DNA from: DATMER01 sp034667225
GTDB lineage: Bacteria > Acidobacteriota > Thermoanaerobaculia > Multivoradales > UBA5704
Assembly: GCA_034667225.1 (NCBI GenBank)
Contig: JAXDKG010000012.1
Location: forward strand, 8,175-72,174
Direction of reading: 5' to 3'
DNA: 64,000 nt
The position numbers and the translations under genes were made by a program. The stretch's first letter is position 1; each line of letters opens with the position of its first letter. Positions 17,317-25,663 of this stretch are shown piece after piece. The notes below the pieces were generated by a model. That model had not been told where the DNA came from. It saw nothing but the letters and a program-made list of their open reading frames with translations, and made no database searches.

Positions 17317-18402
17317 ATGAAGGGCTTGATCCTTTCGGGCGGCAAGGGCACGCGCCTCCGCCCGCTGACCTACACCTCGGCCAAGCAGCTCGTTCCGGTG
17401 GCGAACAAGCCGGTCCTCTTCTATGCGATCGAATCGATCGTGGAGGCCGGCATCACCGAGATCGGCATCGTCGTGGGCGACACCCGCGAGGAGATCAGAG
17501 CCGCCGCCGGGGATGGCTCCCGCTTCGGCGCCGAGATCACCTACATCGAGCAGGACGCGCCCCGCGGCCTTGCCCACGCAGTGCTGATCTCCGAGAAGTT
17601 CCTCGGCGACTCGCCGTTCGTCATGTACCTCGGGGACAACCTGATCGCCGGCGGGATCACGCCTTTGGTGGAGGAGTTCCGCCAGCTTCAGACCCAGGGC
17701 TGCAACTCCGAGATCCTGCTCGCCGAGGTGCCCCATCCGGAGCAGTTCGGCGTGGCCGAGCTCACCGCCGAGGGCAAGGTGCGCCGCCTGGTCGAGAAGC
17801 CGAAGGAGCCGAAGAGCAACCTGGCGCTCGTGGGCGTCTACATGTTCGATCCGACGATCTTCGAGTCGGTCCACCGGATCAAGCCGTCCGGCCGCGGCGA
17901 GCTGGAGATCACCGACGCGATCCAGGACCTGATCGACCGCGGGCTGGACGTCCATCCCCACATCGTCCGCGGCTGGTGGAAGGACACCGGCAAGCTGGAA
18001 GACATGTTGGAGGCGAACCGCATCGTCCTCGAAAACCTGGACGCGAAGCGGGGAGCGATGCTCGGAGCGATCGGCGAGAACAGCCGGATCGAGGGCCGGG
18101 TCGAGCTCGGCGAAGGGGTCGTGCTCGTGGACTCGCTGGTGCGCGGACCGGTCGTGATCGGCGACGGCACCCGGCTGGAGCACGCGTTCGTCGGCCCCTA
18201 CACTTCGATCGGCAACCGCTGCACTCTGGTGCGCTGCGAGATCGAGAACTCGATCATTCTGTCGGACTCGGAGATCCGCGACACGCCGCTGCGCATCGAC
18301 GGCTCGCTGGTCGGCCGCAATGTAAAGATCACCAAGACCGACTTCAAGCCGAAAGCCTATCGCTTCATGCTCGGCGACAACTCCGAGGTGGGGATCACAT
18401 GA
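17317..18402 (+). CDS. rmlA: Glucose-1-phosphate thymidylyltransferase, long form
   Basis: A 361-residue nucleotidyltransferase of the long RmlA type. The N-terminus is the GT-A nucleotide-binding motif LILSGGKGTRLRPLTYTSAKQL, with YLGDNLI, a VEKPKEPKSN motif and a C-terminal left-handed helix of hexapeptides (IGENSRIEGRVELGEGVVL ... IGDGTRLEHAFVGPYTSIG). The family makes dTDP-glucose from dTTP and glucose-1-phosphate, the first step to dTDP-rhamnose and other deoxysugars. The start has a ggaggagac ribosome site 14 nt after lptD; the stop overlaps the start of rmlD. Confidence 0.92.
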   Translation: MKGLILSGGKGTRLRPLTYTSAKQLVPVANKPVLFYAIESIVEAGITEIGIVVGDTREEIRAAAGDGSRFGAEITYIEQDAPRGLAHAVLISEKFLGDSPFVMYLGDNLIAGGITPLVEEFRQLQTQGCNSEILLAEVPHPEQFGVAELTAEGKVRRLVEKPKEPKSNLALVGVYMFDPTIFESVHRIKPSGRGELEITDAIQDLIDRGLDVHPHIVRGWWKDTGKLEDMLEANRIVLENLDAKRGAMLGAIGENSRIEGRVELGEGVVLVDSLVRGPVVIGDGTRLEHAFVGPYTSIGNRCTLVRCEIENSIILSDSEIRDTPLRIDGSLVGRNVKITKTDFKPKAYRFMLGDNSEVGIT

Positions 18403-19271
18403 GGACGTTGGTGCTGGGCGGAACCGGCATGCTGGGCCGGGCCGTGGTGGCCGAGGCGCGCTCCCGTTCCCTGCCCGTGCTCGGGTTGTCCCGCGAGCAG
18501 GCGGACATCCGTGACCGGGAGCGCCTGCTCTACTGGATCGACGCCTTCCGCCCCGAGCTGATCGTCAACTGCGCAGCCTACACCAAAGTGGACGCTTGCG
18601 AGGGGGAGGGACGGGTTGACGCGTTCGATATCAACGCCGAGGCCCTGGACAGCGTGGTGGCCGCGGCTCGCGAAGTAAACGCCTGGCTCCTCCACGTTTC
18701 CACCGATTACGTGTTCGATGGCAAGGGCTCGGAACCCTATCCCGAGGATGGGCCGACTGGGCCGCTCTCTGTCTACGGCCAGACCAAGCTGGACGGCGAG
18801 CGCCGGGTTCTGGCTTATGACCGCTCTACCGTGGTGCGGACGAGCTGGCTCTTCGGTCCCGGGGGTTCCAACTTCGTGGCCACCATCGTCCGATTGATCG
18901 AAGAAGGAAAGCACCTCCGGGTCGTGCGCGACCAGGAGGGGGCGCCCACCTACACGCTGTTCCTGGCCAGGGCGATCCTCGACCTCGCGCTGCTCCAGGC
19001 GAAGGGCGTCGTGCACTACCGCAACCGGGAGCCCGTCTCCTGGTACGCTTTCGCGTCCGAGATCGCCGGCCTCTGGTCCGGCACCCACCGGGTTCCCGAA
19101 GTGGTGCCGATCATGACGACGGAATTTCCCCGCCCGGCTCCGCGCCCGGCGTACTCGGTCCTGGACGTATCACGTTTTCAAGAGATCACCGGCCGCCGCG
19201 TGGAGCCGTGGGGCTGGGGGCTGGCGGAGTATTTGACAGCCCTGCGCAAGGATAGAAAGGAAGTCAGATGA
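18399..19271 (+). CDS. rmlD: dTDP-4-dehydrorhamnose reductase
   Basis: A 290-residue SDR enzyme. It has the NAD(P) motif VLGGTGMLGRAV, FRPELIVNCAAYTKVDACE (RmlD signature), HVSTDYVFDGKG, the catalytic Tyr-Lys in PLSVYGQTKLDGER, and VVRTSWLFGPGG. RmlD reduces dTDP-4-keto-rhamnose to dTDP-L-rhamnose. RmlB and RmlC are not in the window, so the pathway must be completed elsewhere. Start and stop codons overlap those of neighbours by 4 nt (ATGA), indicating tight coupling. Confidence 0.92.
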   Translation: MRTLVLGGTGMLGRAVVAEARSRSLPVLGLSREQADIRDRERLLYWIDAFRPELIVNCAAYTKVDACEGEGRVDAFDINAEALDSVVAAAREVNAWLLHVSTDYVFDGKGSEPYPEDGPTGPLSVYGQTKLDGERRVLAYDRSTVVRTSWLFGPGGSNFVATIVRLIEEGKHLRVVRDQEGAPTYTLFLARAILDLALLQAKGVVHYRNREPVSWYAFASEIAGLWSGTHRVPEVVPIMTTEFPRPAPRPAYSVLDVSRFQEITGRRVEPWGWGLAEYLTALRKDRKEVR

Positions 19272-20242
19272 GGGCTTTGATCACAGGAATGACGGGTTTC
19301 GCCGGGTCGCACCTGGCCGAGTACCTCTTGGCCGAGCATCCCGACGTGGAGGTCTACGGCACCCACCGCTGGCGCAGCCGGATGGAAAACGTGGAGCATC
19401 TGCGGGACAAGGTGAAGCTCCTGGAGGCCGACCTCCGCGACTACACCTCGATGCACTCGGCCCTGGAGCGTTCGCGCCCGGACGTCATCTTCCACCTGGC
19501 GGCGCAGAGCTTCGTGCCGTCGAGCTGGACGGCGCCCAACGACACGCTCACCACGAACGTTTCGGGTCAGACGAACCTGTTCGAAGCGGTGCGCGCCCTG
19601 CGCCTCGATCCCGTGATCCAGATCGCCTGCTCCAGCGAGCAGTACGGCCTGGTGCTGCCGGGCGAGACGCCGATCAAGGAGACGAACCCGCTGCGGCCCC
19701 TCTCTCCCTACGCGGTTTCCAAGGTCGCGCAGGACTACCTCGGCTATCAATATTTTCAGAGCTACGGCCTCAAGGTCGTGCGTACCCGGGGCTTCAACCA
19801 CACGGGTCCGCGGCGGGGTCACCCGTTCGTAACCTCCAATTTTTGCAGCCAGGTGGCGGCGATCGAGATGGGTCTGCAGGAGCCGGTCATCCGGGTGGGC
19901 AACATCGACGCGATCCGCGACTTCACCGACGTGCGCGACATGGTGCGCGCCTACTGGCTGGCGGTGACCAAGGCAAAGCCGGGCGAGGTCTACAACATCG
20001 CCACGGGCAACGGCATCGCCATCCGGGAGATGCTCGAGCGGCTGATCGCGCTCGCCAACGTCGAGGTGAAGATCGAGACCGATCCCGAGCGGCTCCGCCC
20101 GTCAGACGTCGAGATCCTGATCGGCGACGCCTCCAAGTTCAAGGCCGACACCGGCTGGGAGCCGCGCATCCCATTCGATCAGACGCTGCGCGACTTGCTC
20201 GACTACTGGCGGAATACCCTGCGCCGCCGCCACGCAGCCTGA
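19268..20242 (+). CDS. GDP-mannose 4,6-dehydratase-like SDR
   Basis: A 324-residue extended SDR. It has the cofactor motif ITGMTGFAGSHL, VIFHLAAQSFVPSSW, SSEQYG, and the catalytic YAVSK. The segment VRTRGFNHTGPRRG followed by RDFTDVRDMVRAYWLAV is typical of GDP-mannose dehydratases and their relatives. GMD converts GDP-D-mannose to GDP-4-keto-6-deoxymannose. The next gene is a reductase-like SDR, which would complete a GDP-6-deoxyhexose route (rhamnose or talose type). Specificity is inferred; dTDP- or UDP-sugar use is possible. Confidence 0.85.
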   Translation: MRALITGMTGFAGSHLAEYLLAEHPDVEVYGTHRWRSRMENVEHLRDKVKLLEADLRDYTSMHSALERSRPDVIFHLAAQSFVPSSWTAPNDTLTTNVSGQTNLFEAVRALRLDPVIQIACSSEQYGLVLPGETPIKETNPLRPLSPYAVSKVAQDYLGYQYFQSYGLKVVRTRGFNHTGPRRGHPFVTSNFCSQVAAIEMGLQEPVIRVGNIDAIRDFTDVRDMVRAYWLAVTKAKPGEVYNIATGNGIAIREMLERLIALANVEVKIETDPERLRPSDVEILIGDASKFKADTGWEPRIPFDQTLRDLLDYWRNTLRRRHAA

Positions 20243-20246
20243 GCGG

Positions 20247-21134
20247 ATGCACGTCCTCATCACCGGGATCGGCGGCTTCATCGGCCCGCGGCTCGCCCGC
20301 AATCTGCTCGAGCACGGGCATCGGGTGAGCGGCACCTGGCTGGAGAACACGCCTCCTCCAAACGTGGAGGGGGCTGATCTCTACCACGCCGACCTCATGG
20401 ACCGGAGCTCCCTGGACCGGGTGTTCGAGGTTGCGAATCCGGATGCGGTCGTCCATCTCGCCGGGCTCTCCAGCGTCGGCGATTCCTGGAAGCGGCCAGG
20501 GGAGTACTTCCGGGTCAACGTGCTGGGGACCGAGAATCTGCTCGCCGCCGCAGGCGAACGCAGGGTGGTGTTCGCCTCCAGCGCCGAGGTCTACGGCCAG
20601 GTGCCGGAGGAAGAGCAGCCGATCCACGAGGAGCGCCTGCCCGACCCGCGCAGCCCCTACGCCCTTACTAAAGCCGCGGCCGAGCGGATCGCCCTGGCAA
20701 GCGGCGCGGTCGTAGCCCGGGCGTTCAACCTGGTGGGTGCGGGGCAGGCGCCCGGCTTCGTCCTGCCCTCCTTCGCCCGACAGCTCACTGAGCCAGTGCT
20801 GAAGGTGGGCAACCTCACGGCGCGGCGCGACTTCATCCATGTCGACGACGGGGCCGACGCCTTCCGCGTCCTGATCGAGAGCGGCCAGCCCGGCCATATC
20901 TACAACATCGCCAGCGGGCAGGCACTGTCGATCGCCGAGGTCCTCGACCGCCTTTGCGCCGTCGCCGGGCTCAAACCCCCGGTGGAGGAGGACCCGGACC
21001 GGATGCGGCCGGTGGACGTCCCCCTCCTGCGTGGGGACAACGGCCGGCTGCGCAAGCTCGGCTGGGAGCCGCGCCAGACCCTGGATCAGGCCCTTTCGGA
21101 CCTGTGGGCTGATAGCTTGAGTTACCAGCGATGA
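20247..21134 (+). CDS. NAD-dependent epimerase/dehydratase (GDP-6-deoxymannose reductase-like)
   Basis: A 295-residue extended SDR with ITGIGGFIGPRLA, VVHLAGLSSVGDSW, FASSAEVYGQV, the catalytic YALTK, and VVARAFNLVGAGQAPGFVLPSF. The last motif is characteristic of Rmd-type reductases that act after GDP-mannose dehydratase. The C-terminus has RRDFIHVDDGADAFRVLIE and YNIASGQALSIAEVLD. It starts 4 nt after the gmd-like gene and overlaps the next SDR by 4 nt. Confidence 0.82.
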   Translation: MHVLITGIGGFIGPRLARNLLEHGHRVSGTWLENTPPPNVEGADLYHADLMDRSSLDRVFEVANPDAVVHLAGLSSVGDSWKRPGEYFRVNVLGTENLLAAAGERRVVFASSAEVYGQVPEEEQPIHEERLPDPRSPYALTKAAAERIALASGAVVARAFNLVGAGQAPGFVLPSFARQLTEPVLKVGNLTARRDFIHVDDGADAFRVLIESGQPGHIYNIASGQALSIAEVLDRLCAVAGLKPPVEEDPDRMRPVDVPLLRGDNGRLRKLGWEPRQTLDQALSDLWADSLSYQR

Positions 21135-22129
21135 AGGTCCTCGTTACCGGCGGAACCGGCTTCCTGGGCCGGCGCATCGTCGCCGAGCTAGCACCCCGGC
21201 ATGAGCTGCGCCTCCTCGTCCGTCCCAAGGCCTCGCGGGAGCGCTTCCCCGCCGGGGTCGAGTTCGCTCCGGGAGACGTCACCGACCGGGCCAGCCTGGA
21301 CAAGGCCATGGACGGATGCGACGCGGTCATCCATGCCGCGGCTCTAGTAAAAATCCTGGCCCCGCCGAGCGAGTTCGACCGCATCAACCTCGGCGGAATC
21401 GAAAACATCCTGCGCGCGGCCGAGGAGGCCGGCACCGTGGGCAAGGTCGTCTACGTGTCGAGCTTCATCGCCCTGGGTCCCACAGAGAACGGGCCGGGAA
21501 GGACGCTCAACGAGACCGCCGAGATCCAGGACCGCGAGTGGATCAACGACTACGAGCGCACCAAGGCGCTGGCCGACCGCCGCGCCCGGCGGGCCATTGC
21601 GGAGGGCGCCCCCTTGAACGTGGTCTACCCCGGCGTGATCTACGGACCGGGCGAGATGACCGAGGGCAACATCGTGGTCCGCCACGTGCTCGACCTGATC
21701 CGGCGCAAGCTGCCGGCGCTGATTGGTTCGCCCGACCGGCTCTGGAACTATGTGTTCGTGGACGATGTGGCCCGCGGCGTAGGCCTCGTCCTGGAGAAGG
21801 GCGGGCCCGGCAGACGGTACGTCCTGGGTGGAGAGAACGTGACGCTCGGCCACTTCTACGGTCTGGTCGAGCGGCTGACCGGCGTGCCCGTGCCCAAGCG
21901 GCGGATGCCCGACGGGCTGGCCAAAGCAGCGGGCGCGCTCCAGAAGGGATTTGCGAGCCTGACCGGCGGCACGCCGCAGCTCACGCCGGACCTGGTGGAG
22001 ATCTACCGGCACGACTGGTCCTATCATTCGGACCGGGCCGAGCGCGAGATCGGCTACACCTGGAGGACTCTGGAGCAGGGGCTCCGCCAGACCCTCGAAT
22101 GGCTCAGGGAGAGCGGTCAATGGCGTTGA
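21131..22129 (+). CDS. NAD-dependent epimerase/dehydratase of the dihydroflavonol-reductase-like group
   Basis: A 332-residue extended SDR with VTGGTGFLGRRIV, LLVRPKASRERFPAGVEFAPGDVTDRASL, CDAVIHAAALVKI, VYVSSFIALGPT, the catalytic YERTK and VVYPGVIYGPGEMTEGN. This pattern is that of the dihydroflavonol-4-reductase/HpnA-like group found in lipid and hopanoid gene sets, often annotated only as epimerase. Substrate unknown; the downstream prenol kinase and UbiA genes suggest a lipid or isoprenoid substrate rather than a sugar nucleotide. The last 10 nt overlap the next gene. Confidence 0.82.
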   Translation: MKVLVTGGTGFLGRRIVAELAPRHELRLLVRPKASRERFPAGVEFAPGDVTDRASLDKAMDGCDAVIHAAALVKILAPPSEFDRINLGGIENILRAAEEAGTVGKVVYVSSFIALGPTENGPGRTLNETAEIQDREWINDYERTKALADRRARRAIAEGAPLNVVYPGVIYGPGEMTEGNIVVRHVLDLIRRKLPALIGSPDRLWNYVFVDDVARGVGLVLEKGGPGRRYVLGGENVTLGHFYGLVERLTGVPVPKRRMPDGLAKAAGALQKGFASLTGGTPQLTPDLVEIYRHDWSYHSDRAEREIGYTWRTLEQGLRQTLEWLRESGQWR

Positions 22130-23460
22130 GCCGGAGCGAGCTGCTGCGCAAGGTCACCCACATGAGCATGGGCCTGTTCGCCTTCGCGGTGGGCTGGCTT
22201 GGTCCGCTCTGGTCCGCGCTGCTGGCGCTCACGGCCCTGGTCTTCAACCTGTTCCTGTTCCCCCACATTGGAGGGCGCAAGCTCTATCGGGACCACGAGC
22301 ACGCCGCGGGATCGTCGCTCGGCATCGTCCTCTACCCCCTGGCCGTGCTCATCCTGATCCTGGTCTTCTGGAAGAAGCTGGAGGTCGCCGCCGCCACCTG
22401 GGGCATCCTCGCATTCGGCGACGGCATGGCCTCGGTCGTGGGCATGACTCTCGGCGGGACCAAGCTGCCATGGAACCCGCGGAAGAGCTGGGCCGGCACG
22501 ATCGCCTATGCTTTCTTCGGCACGATGGCCGCCGCTGCCCTCCTGATCTGGACGGCTCCCGGACAGTTCGATTGGCCCTTCGCCTTCGCGGTCTGCGCCG
22601 TCGCGGCCGTCGTCGCCGCCCTGCTGGAGTCGCTCCCCCAGGGGCTGGACGACAACATCGGCGTGCCGCTGGTCTCCGGCCTCTTCCTGCTTGGCCTGGT
22701 GTTGACCCGGGGGCATTGGGAAGGTTTTCTCGATCAGGACGGTCTGCTTCTGCGGCTCGGCATGGCGGTCCTGGTCAACGCGCTCCTGGCCGGAGCGGCC
22801 TATGCGGCGAAGACGGTCAATCCCTCGGGCGTGGCCGCAGGCTTCCTGGTCGGCTTCCTGATCTACTTCTTTCTGGATTGGGAAGGTTATCTGCTGCTCC
22901 TCGCCTTCTTCGTGATCGGCAGCGGCGGCACCAAGTTTGGGTACAAGACCAAGGCCGCGCACAAGATCGCGCAGGAAGGGGGAGGCCGGCGCGGCGCCCG
23001 CCACGCCCTGGCCAATGCCGGAGTGGCGACCGCCTGCGCGGTGTTCGCTGCCGTGACCGATCATCCCATCCTCTTCGGCCTGGCCTTTGCCGGCGCGTTC
23101 GCAACGGCCGCGGCTGATACCGCATCGAGCGAGATCGGCCAGGTGATCGGCCGCCGGACCTTCCTGCTCACCACCTTTCGTCCGGTCCCGAGGGGAACGG
23201 AGGGAGCAGTGTCGCTCGAAGGAACTCTGGCAGGAGTGATCGCTTCGCTGGTGATCGCGGCGCTCGGCGCGTCGGTCGGCCTCTATCCCTGGATCGGTGT
23301 GCTGCCGATCGTGCTGGCCGCATTCGTCGGCACCACGTTCGAAAGCCTGGTGGGCGCGGCGCTGGAAAAGCGGCAGCTCCTCGACAACGAGGCGCTGAAC
23401 TTCCTCAACACCCTGGTCGGCGCTCTGGTCGCGGCGGCTTTCATCGGAATCGTCTCATGA
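22120..23460 (+). CDS. Fused prenol kinase (VTE5-like) and prenyl-phosphate kinase (DUF92/VTE6-like)
   Basis: A 446-residue polytopic membrane protein with two halves. Residues ~1-190 resemble the phytol/dolichol kinase group: RKVTHMSMGLFAF, LAFGDGMASVVGMTLGG and NPRKSWAGTIAYAFFG. Residues ~200-446 are a DUF92 (TMEM19/VTE6) domain: AAKTVNPSGVAAGFLVGFLI, GSGGTKFGYKTKA, ATAAADTASSEIGQ, VPRGTEGAVSLEGTLAG. In plants and cyanobacteria VTE5 and VTE6 phosphorylate phytol and phytyl-phosphate in sequence to give the diphosphate for prenyltransferases. Here both steps are on one chain and the next gene, overlapping by 4 nt, is a UbiA prenyltransferase. The start is supported by its 10-nt overlap with the SDR stop. 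Confidence 0.82.
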   Translation: MALSRSELLRKVTHMSMGLFAFAVGWLGPLWSALLALTALVFNLFLFPHIGGRKLYRDHEHAAGSSLGIVLYPLAVLILILVFWKKLEVAAATWGILAFGDGMASVVGMTLGGTKLPWNPRKSWAGTIAYAFFGTMAAAALLIWTAPGQFDWPFAFAVCAVAAVVAALLESLPQGLDDNIGVPLVSGLFLLGLVLTRGHWEGFLDQDGLLLRLGMAVLVNALLAGAAYAAKTVNPSGVAAGFLVGFLIYFFLDWEGYLLLLAFFVIGSGGTKFGYKTKAAHKIAQEGGGRRGARHALANAGVATACAVFAAVTDHPILFGLAFAGAFATAAADTASSEIGQVIGRRTFLLTTFRPVPRGTEGAVSLEGTLAGVIASLVIAALGASVGLYPWIGVLPIVLAAFVGTTFESLVGAALEKRQLLDNEALNFLNTLVGALVAAAFIGIVS

Positions 23461-24449
23461 CCCGGAGCAAGCTCAGCCTCTACATGCAGCTCGCGCGGCC
23501 GTTCACGCTGCTGCCCCCGCTGCTCGGAATCATTTCGGGCGCGATCTGCGCCTACGGCTCGGTTCACAACCCGGACCCGTCGCGGCAGATCACCACGTCG
23601 ATGATCCTGACGATCGTGCTGGGCTCGCTCTGCGCGAGCTTCATGAACGCGGCGTCGAATGCGATCAACCAGATCTACGACCTGGAGATCGACCGGGTGA
23701 ACAAGCCGAACCGGCCGCTCGTCACGGGCGAGCTGTCGGTCCGGGAGGCTTGGGGATTCACCTGGCTCTTCTACGCGCTGGCCCTGATCCCGACCTGGCT
23801 GGTGGTGCCGCACCCCTACGACACGTTCCAGCAGAAGCTCACGGCGCCGCTCGCCGAGCACGCCTGCTTCTTCATCTACCTGATCGGGCTGATCGCCACC
23901 TTCGTCTACTCGGCGCCGGAACTGGGGCGCACGAAGGTGCGAGGGATGCTGGCGAACTTCACGATCGCGATCCCGCGCGGCATCCTGCTCAAGGTGGCGG
24001 GCTGGGCGATGGTCGCGCGCGTCTGGCACGCCGAGCCCTGGTTCATCGGCTCGATCTTCGGCCTCTACCTGCTGGGCGCCGCGACGACCAAGGACTTCGC
24101 CGACATGGAAGGGGACGAGGCGGGCGGGTGCAGGACGCTGCCGATCCTCTACGGTGTGGAGAAGGCGGCCTGGATGATCGCGCCGTTCTTCATCTTCCCC
24201 TGGCTGCTGATGCCCCTGGGTGCCTTTCTGGCAGACCCGCAGAACCCCAGCCATCCGATCCTGACGGGCAACGCCTGGTTTCTCACTTCCCTGGGCGTCC
24301 TCTTCACACTCTGGGGCTGCTACACGGTCTATCTGCTCCTGCGCGACCCCAAGTCGCTGACGGAGACGGAGAACCATCCCTCCTGGAAGCACATGTACCT
24401 GATCATGATGGCGGGTCAGATCGGCTTCGCGTTGGCGTATATTTTGTAA
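23457..24449 (+). CDS. UbiA-family prenyltransferase
   Basis: A 330-residue membrane protein with about eight to nine helices and both acidic motifs: NAINQIYDLEIDRVNKPNRPL (NxxxDxxxD) and TTKDFADMEGDEAGGCRTLP (DxxxD-like). UbiA enzymes move a polyprenyl group from its diphosphate to an aromatic ring or glycerol phosphate. The sequence has the look of the geranylgeranylglyceryl-phosphate/homogentisate branch, but the acceptor cannot be fixed. Its coupling to the upstream fused prenol kinase suggests use of a salvaged prenyl alcohol. Confidence 0.88.
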   Translation: MTRSKLSLYMQLARPFTLLPPLLGIISGAICAYGSVHNPDPSRQITTSMILTIVLGSLCASFMNAASNAINQIYDLEIDRVNKPNRPLVTGELSVREAWGFTWLFYALALIPTWLVVPHPYDTFQQKLTAPLAEHACFFIYLIGLIATFVYSAPELGRTKVRGMLANFTIAIPRGILLKVAGWAMVARVWHAEPWFIGSIFGLYLLGAATTKDFADMEGDEAGGCRTLPILYGVEKAAWMIAPFFIFPWLLMPLGAFLADPQNPSHPILTGNAWFLTSLGVLFTLWGCYTVYLLLRDPKSLTETENHPSWKHMYLIMMAGQIGFALAYIL

Positions 24450-24472
24450 GAGAGATACCCGGAGGGATTTCC

Positions 24473-25096
24473 ATGGCCGACGACGTTACGACCGTCAACG
24501 ATACCGAACCCCTGACCCGCCCGATCGCGGACGAGCTCTCCGCGGCAGTGGCCGAGGACCTGGAGAGCTTCGACTCCGTCCAGGCCGAGCGCGACTCCGA
24601 GCGGGCTTTTGAGAGTGACGAAGAACTGCCGAGCAAGCGGCTGCTCTCGTTCTACGACCGTCTGCGGGAGAAGATCCTCCACGCCGCGGAGAAGCGCGGC
24701 GGCAAGATGAGCGAGAACGCGCTCAAGGCGCTGCTGCTGGTGCCGGACGTCTTCATCCTGCTCGTCCGCCTGACGCTGGACAAGAGCGTACCGGGCTCGA
24801 CGCGGGCCATGGTCGGCGGCGCTCTGGCCTACTTCATCCTGCCGGCCGACCTGCTGCCCGAGATGATCCTCGGCGGAGCCGGCTTCCTGGACGACCTGAT
24901 CCTGGCCACAGCAGTGCTCTCCCAGGCCTTCGGAGGCGAGCTGGAGCCCTACGCCCGCCGTCACTGGAGCGGCCCGGAAGACCTGCGAGTCGTCCTGCGC
25001 GACCTCTCCCAGACCGCGCAGTCGCTGCTCGGGCAGAACCTCTACGACCGTCTGCGGAAGCTGATGGGGCGGCGGGGAATTAGCCTGGATCACTAG
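24473..25096 (+). CDS. YkvA-family (DUF1232) membrane protein
   Basis: A 207-residue protein. The N-terminal ~70 residues are acidic and probably disordered. A DUF1232 segment follows: LLLVPDVFILLVRLTLDKSVPGSTRAMVGGALAYFILPADLLPEMILGGAGFLDDLILATAVL. The motif ALAYFILPADLLPE is the family hallmark, with two hydrophobic stretches. Function of the family is unknown. The start has a ggaggg ribosome site, and it is the last gene of the long operon, meeting a convergent HD-domain gene 3 nt later. Confidence 0.85.
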   Translation: MADDVTTVNDTEPLTRPIADELSAAVAEDLESFDSVQAERDSERAFESDEELPSKRLLSFYDRLREKILHAAEKRGGKMSENALKALLLVPDVFILLVRLTLDKSVPGSTRAMVGGALAYFILPADLLPEMILGGAGFLDDLILATAVLSQAFGGELEPYARRHWSGPEDLRVVLRDLSQTAQSLLGQNLYDRLRKLMGRRGISLDH

Positions 25097-25099
25097 GTA

Positions 25100-25648
25100 C
25101 TAGGCCCGGCGGCGCCGCAGCTCTTCGAACAGCTCCTGAACCACCGCGAAGCCCCCGTCCGGGAAGTTGTCCGGGTTGTCCCAGAACTCGGCGAGGGCGC
25201 CGGTGCCCCAGCGCTCGTAGACAGCCACCTTGAGCATGAGCTGCAATTTGTCGCAAGCTTTGACAAGCCGGGCCTCGGGCGTCGCCCCGTCCTGATACTC
25301 GCGATAAAGGTCGAGCGCCCGCTCCGGGAGCGGAGCCAGAACGTCGCCCATTGCGGCCATCTCGGCCGACTTCTTGGCCCCCTCGGGAAAGTACTGAGAC
25401 GCCGTGCGCGGCAGGTCGCCCACCCGTAGCTCGGCGAGGTCGTGGACCAGGGCGATCTCCACGGCCCGGGAGAGGTCGATGCCCTCGATCCGCGTCCCCA
25501 AGGCCCACACCAGGAAGAGCACGTGCCAACTGTGCTCGGTCACACTTTCGGGATCGTGGACCCCGCGCAGCACGTATCCGCTGCGGGGGACCCGGTCCAG
25601 GATCTGAAGCTCGAGGAAGAGGTCGAGAATCGTGTCGTTGCGCCGCAT
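25100..25648 (-). CDS. HD-domain phosphohydrolase (YfbR/HDDC2-like)
   Basis: A 182-residue HD hydrolase. Metal-binding residues are visible in ESVTEHSWHVLFLV (H), ALVHDLAELRVGDLPR (HD) and KACDKLQLMLK (D). This arrangement is that of YfbR/HDDC2-type 5'-deoxynucleotidases, which remove phosphate from nucleoside monophosphates. It is the last gene of a minus-strand operon, 15 nt after the BNR lipoprotein gene. Confidence 0.85.
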   Translation of the reverse strand: MRRNDTILDLFLELQILDRVPRSGYVLRGVHDPESVTEHSWHVLFLVWALGTRIEGIDLSRAVEIALVHDLAELRVGDLPRTASQYFPEGAKKSAEMAAMGDVLAPLPERALDLYREYQDGATPEARLVKACDKLQLMLKVAVYERWGTGALAEFWDNPDNFPDGGFAVVQELFEELRRRRA

Positions 25649-25663
25649 GGAGCCGGAAGAGTA

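Noticed and set aside
21316..22119. N-terminal extension of the prenol-kinase fusion
   Set aside because: The open frame continues upstream within the SDR gene, but the kinase homology starts at the ATG at 22120, and the upstream part is an out-of-frame reading of the SDR.
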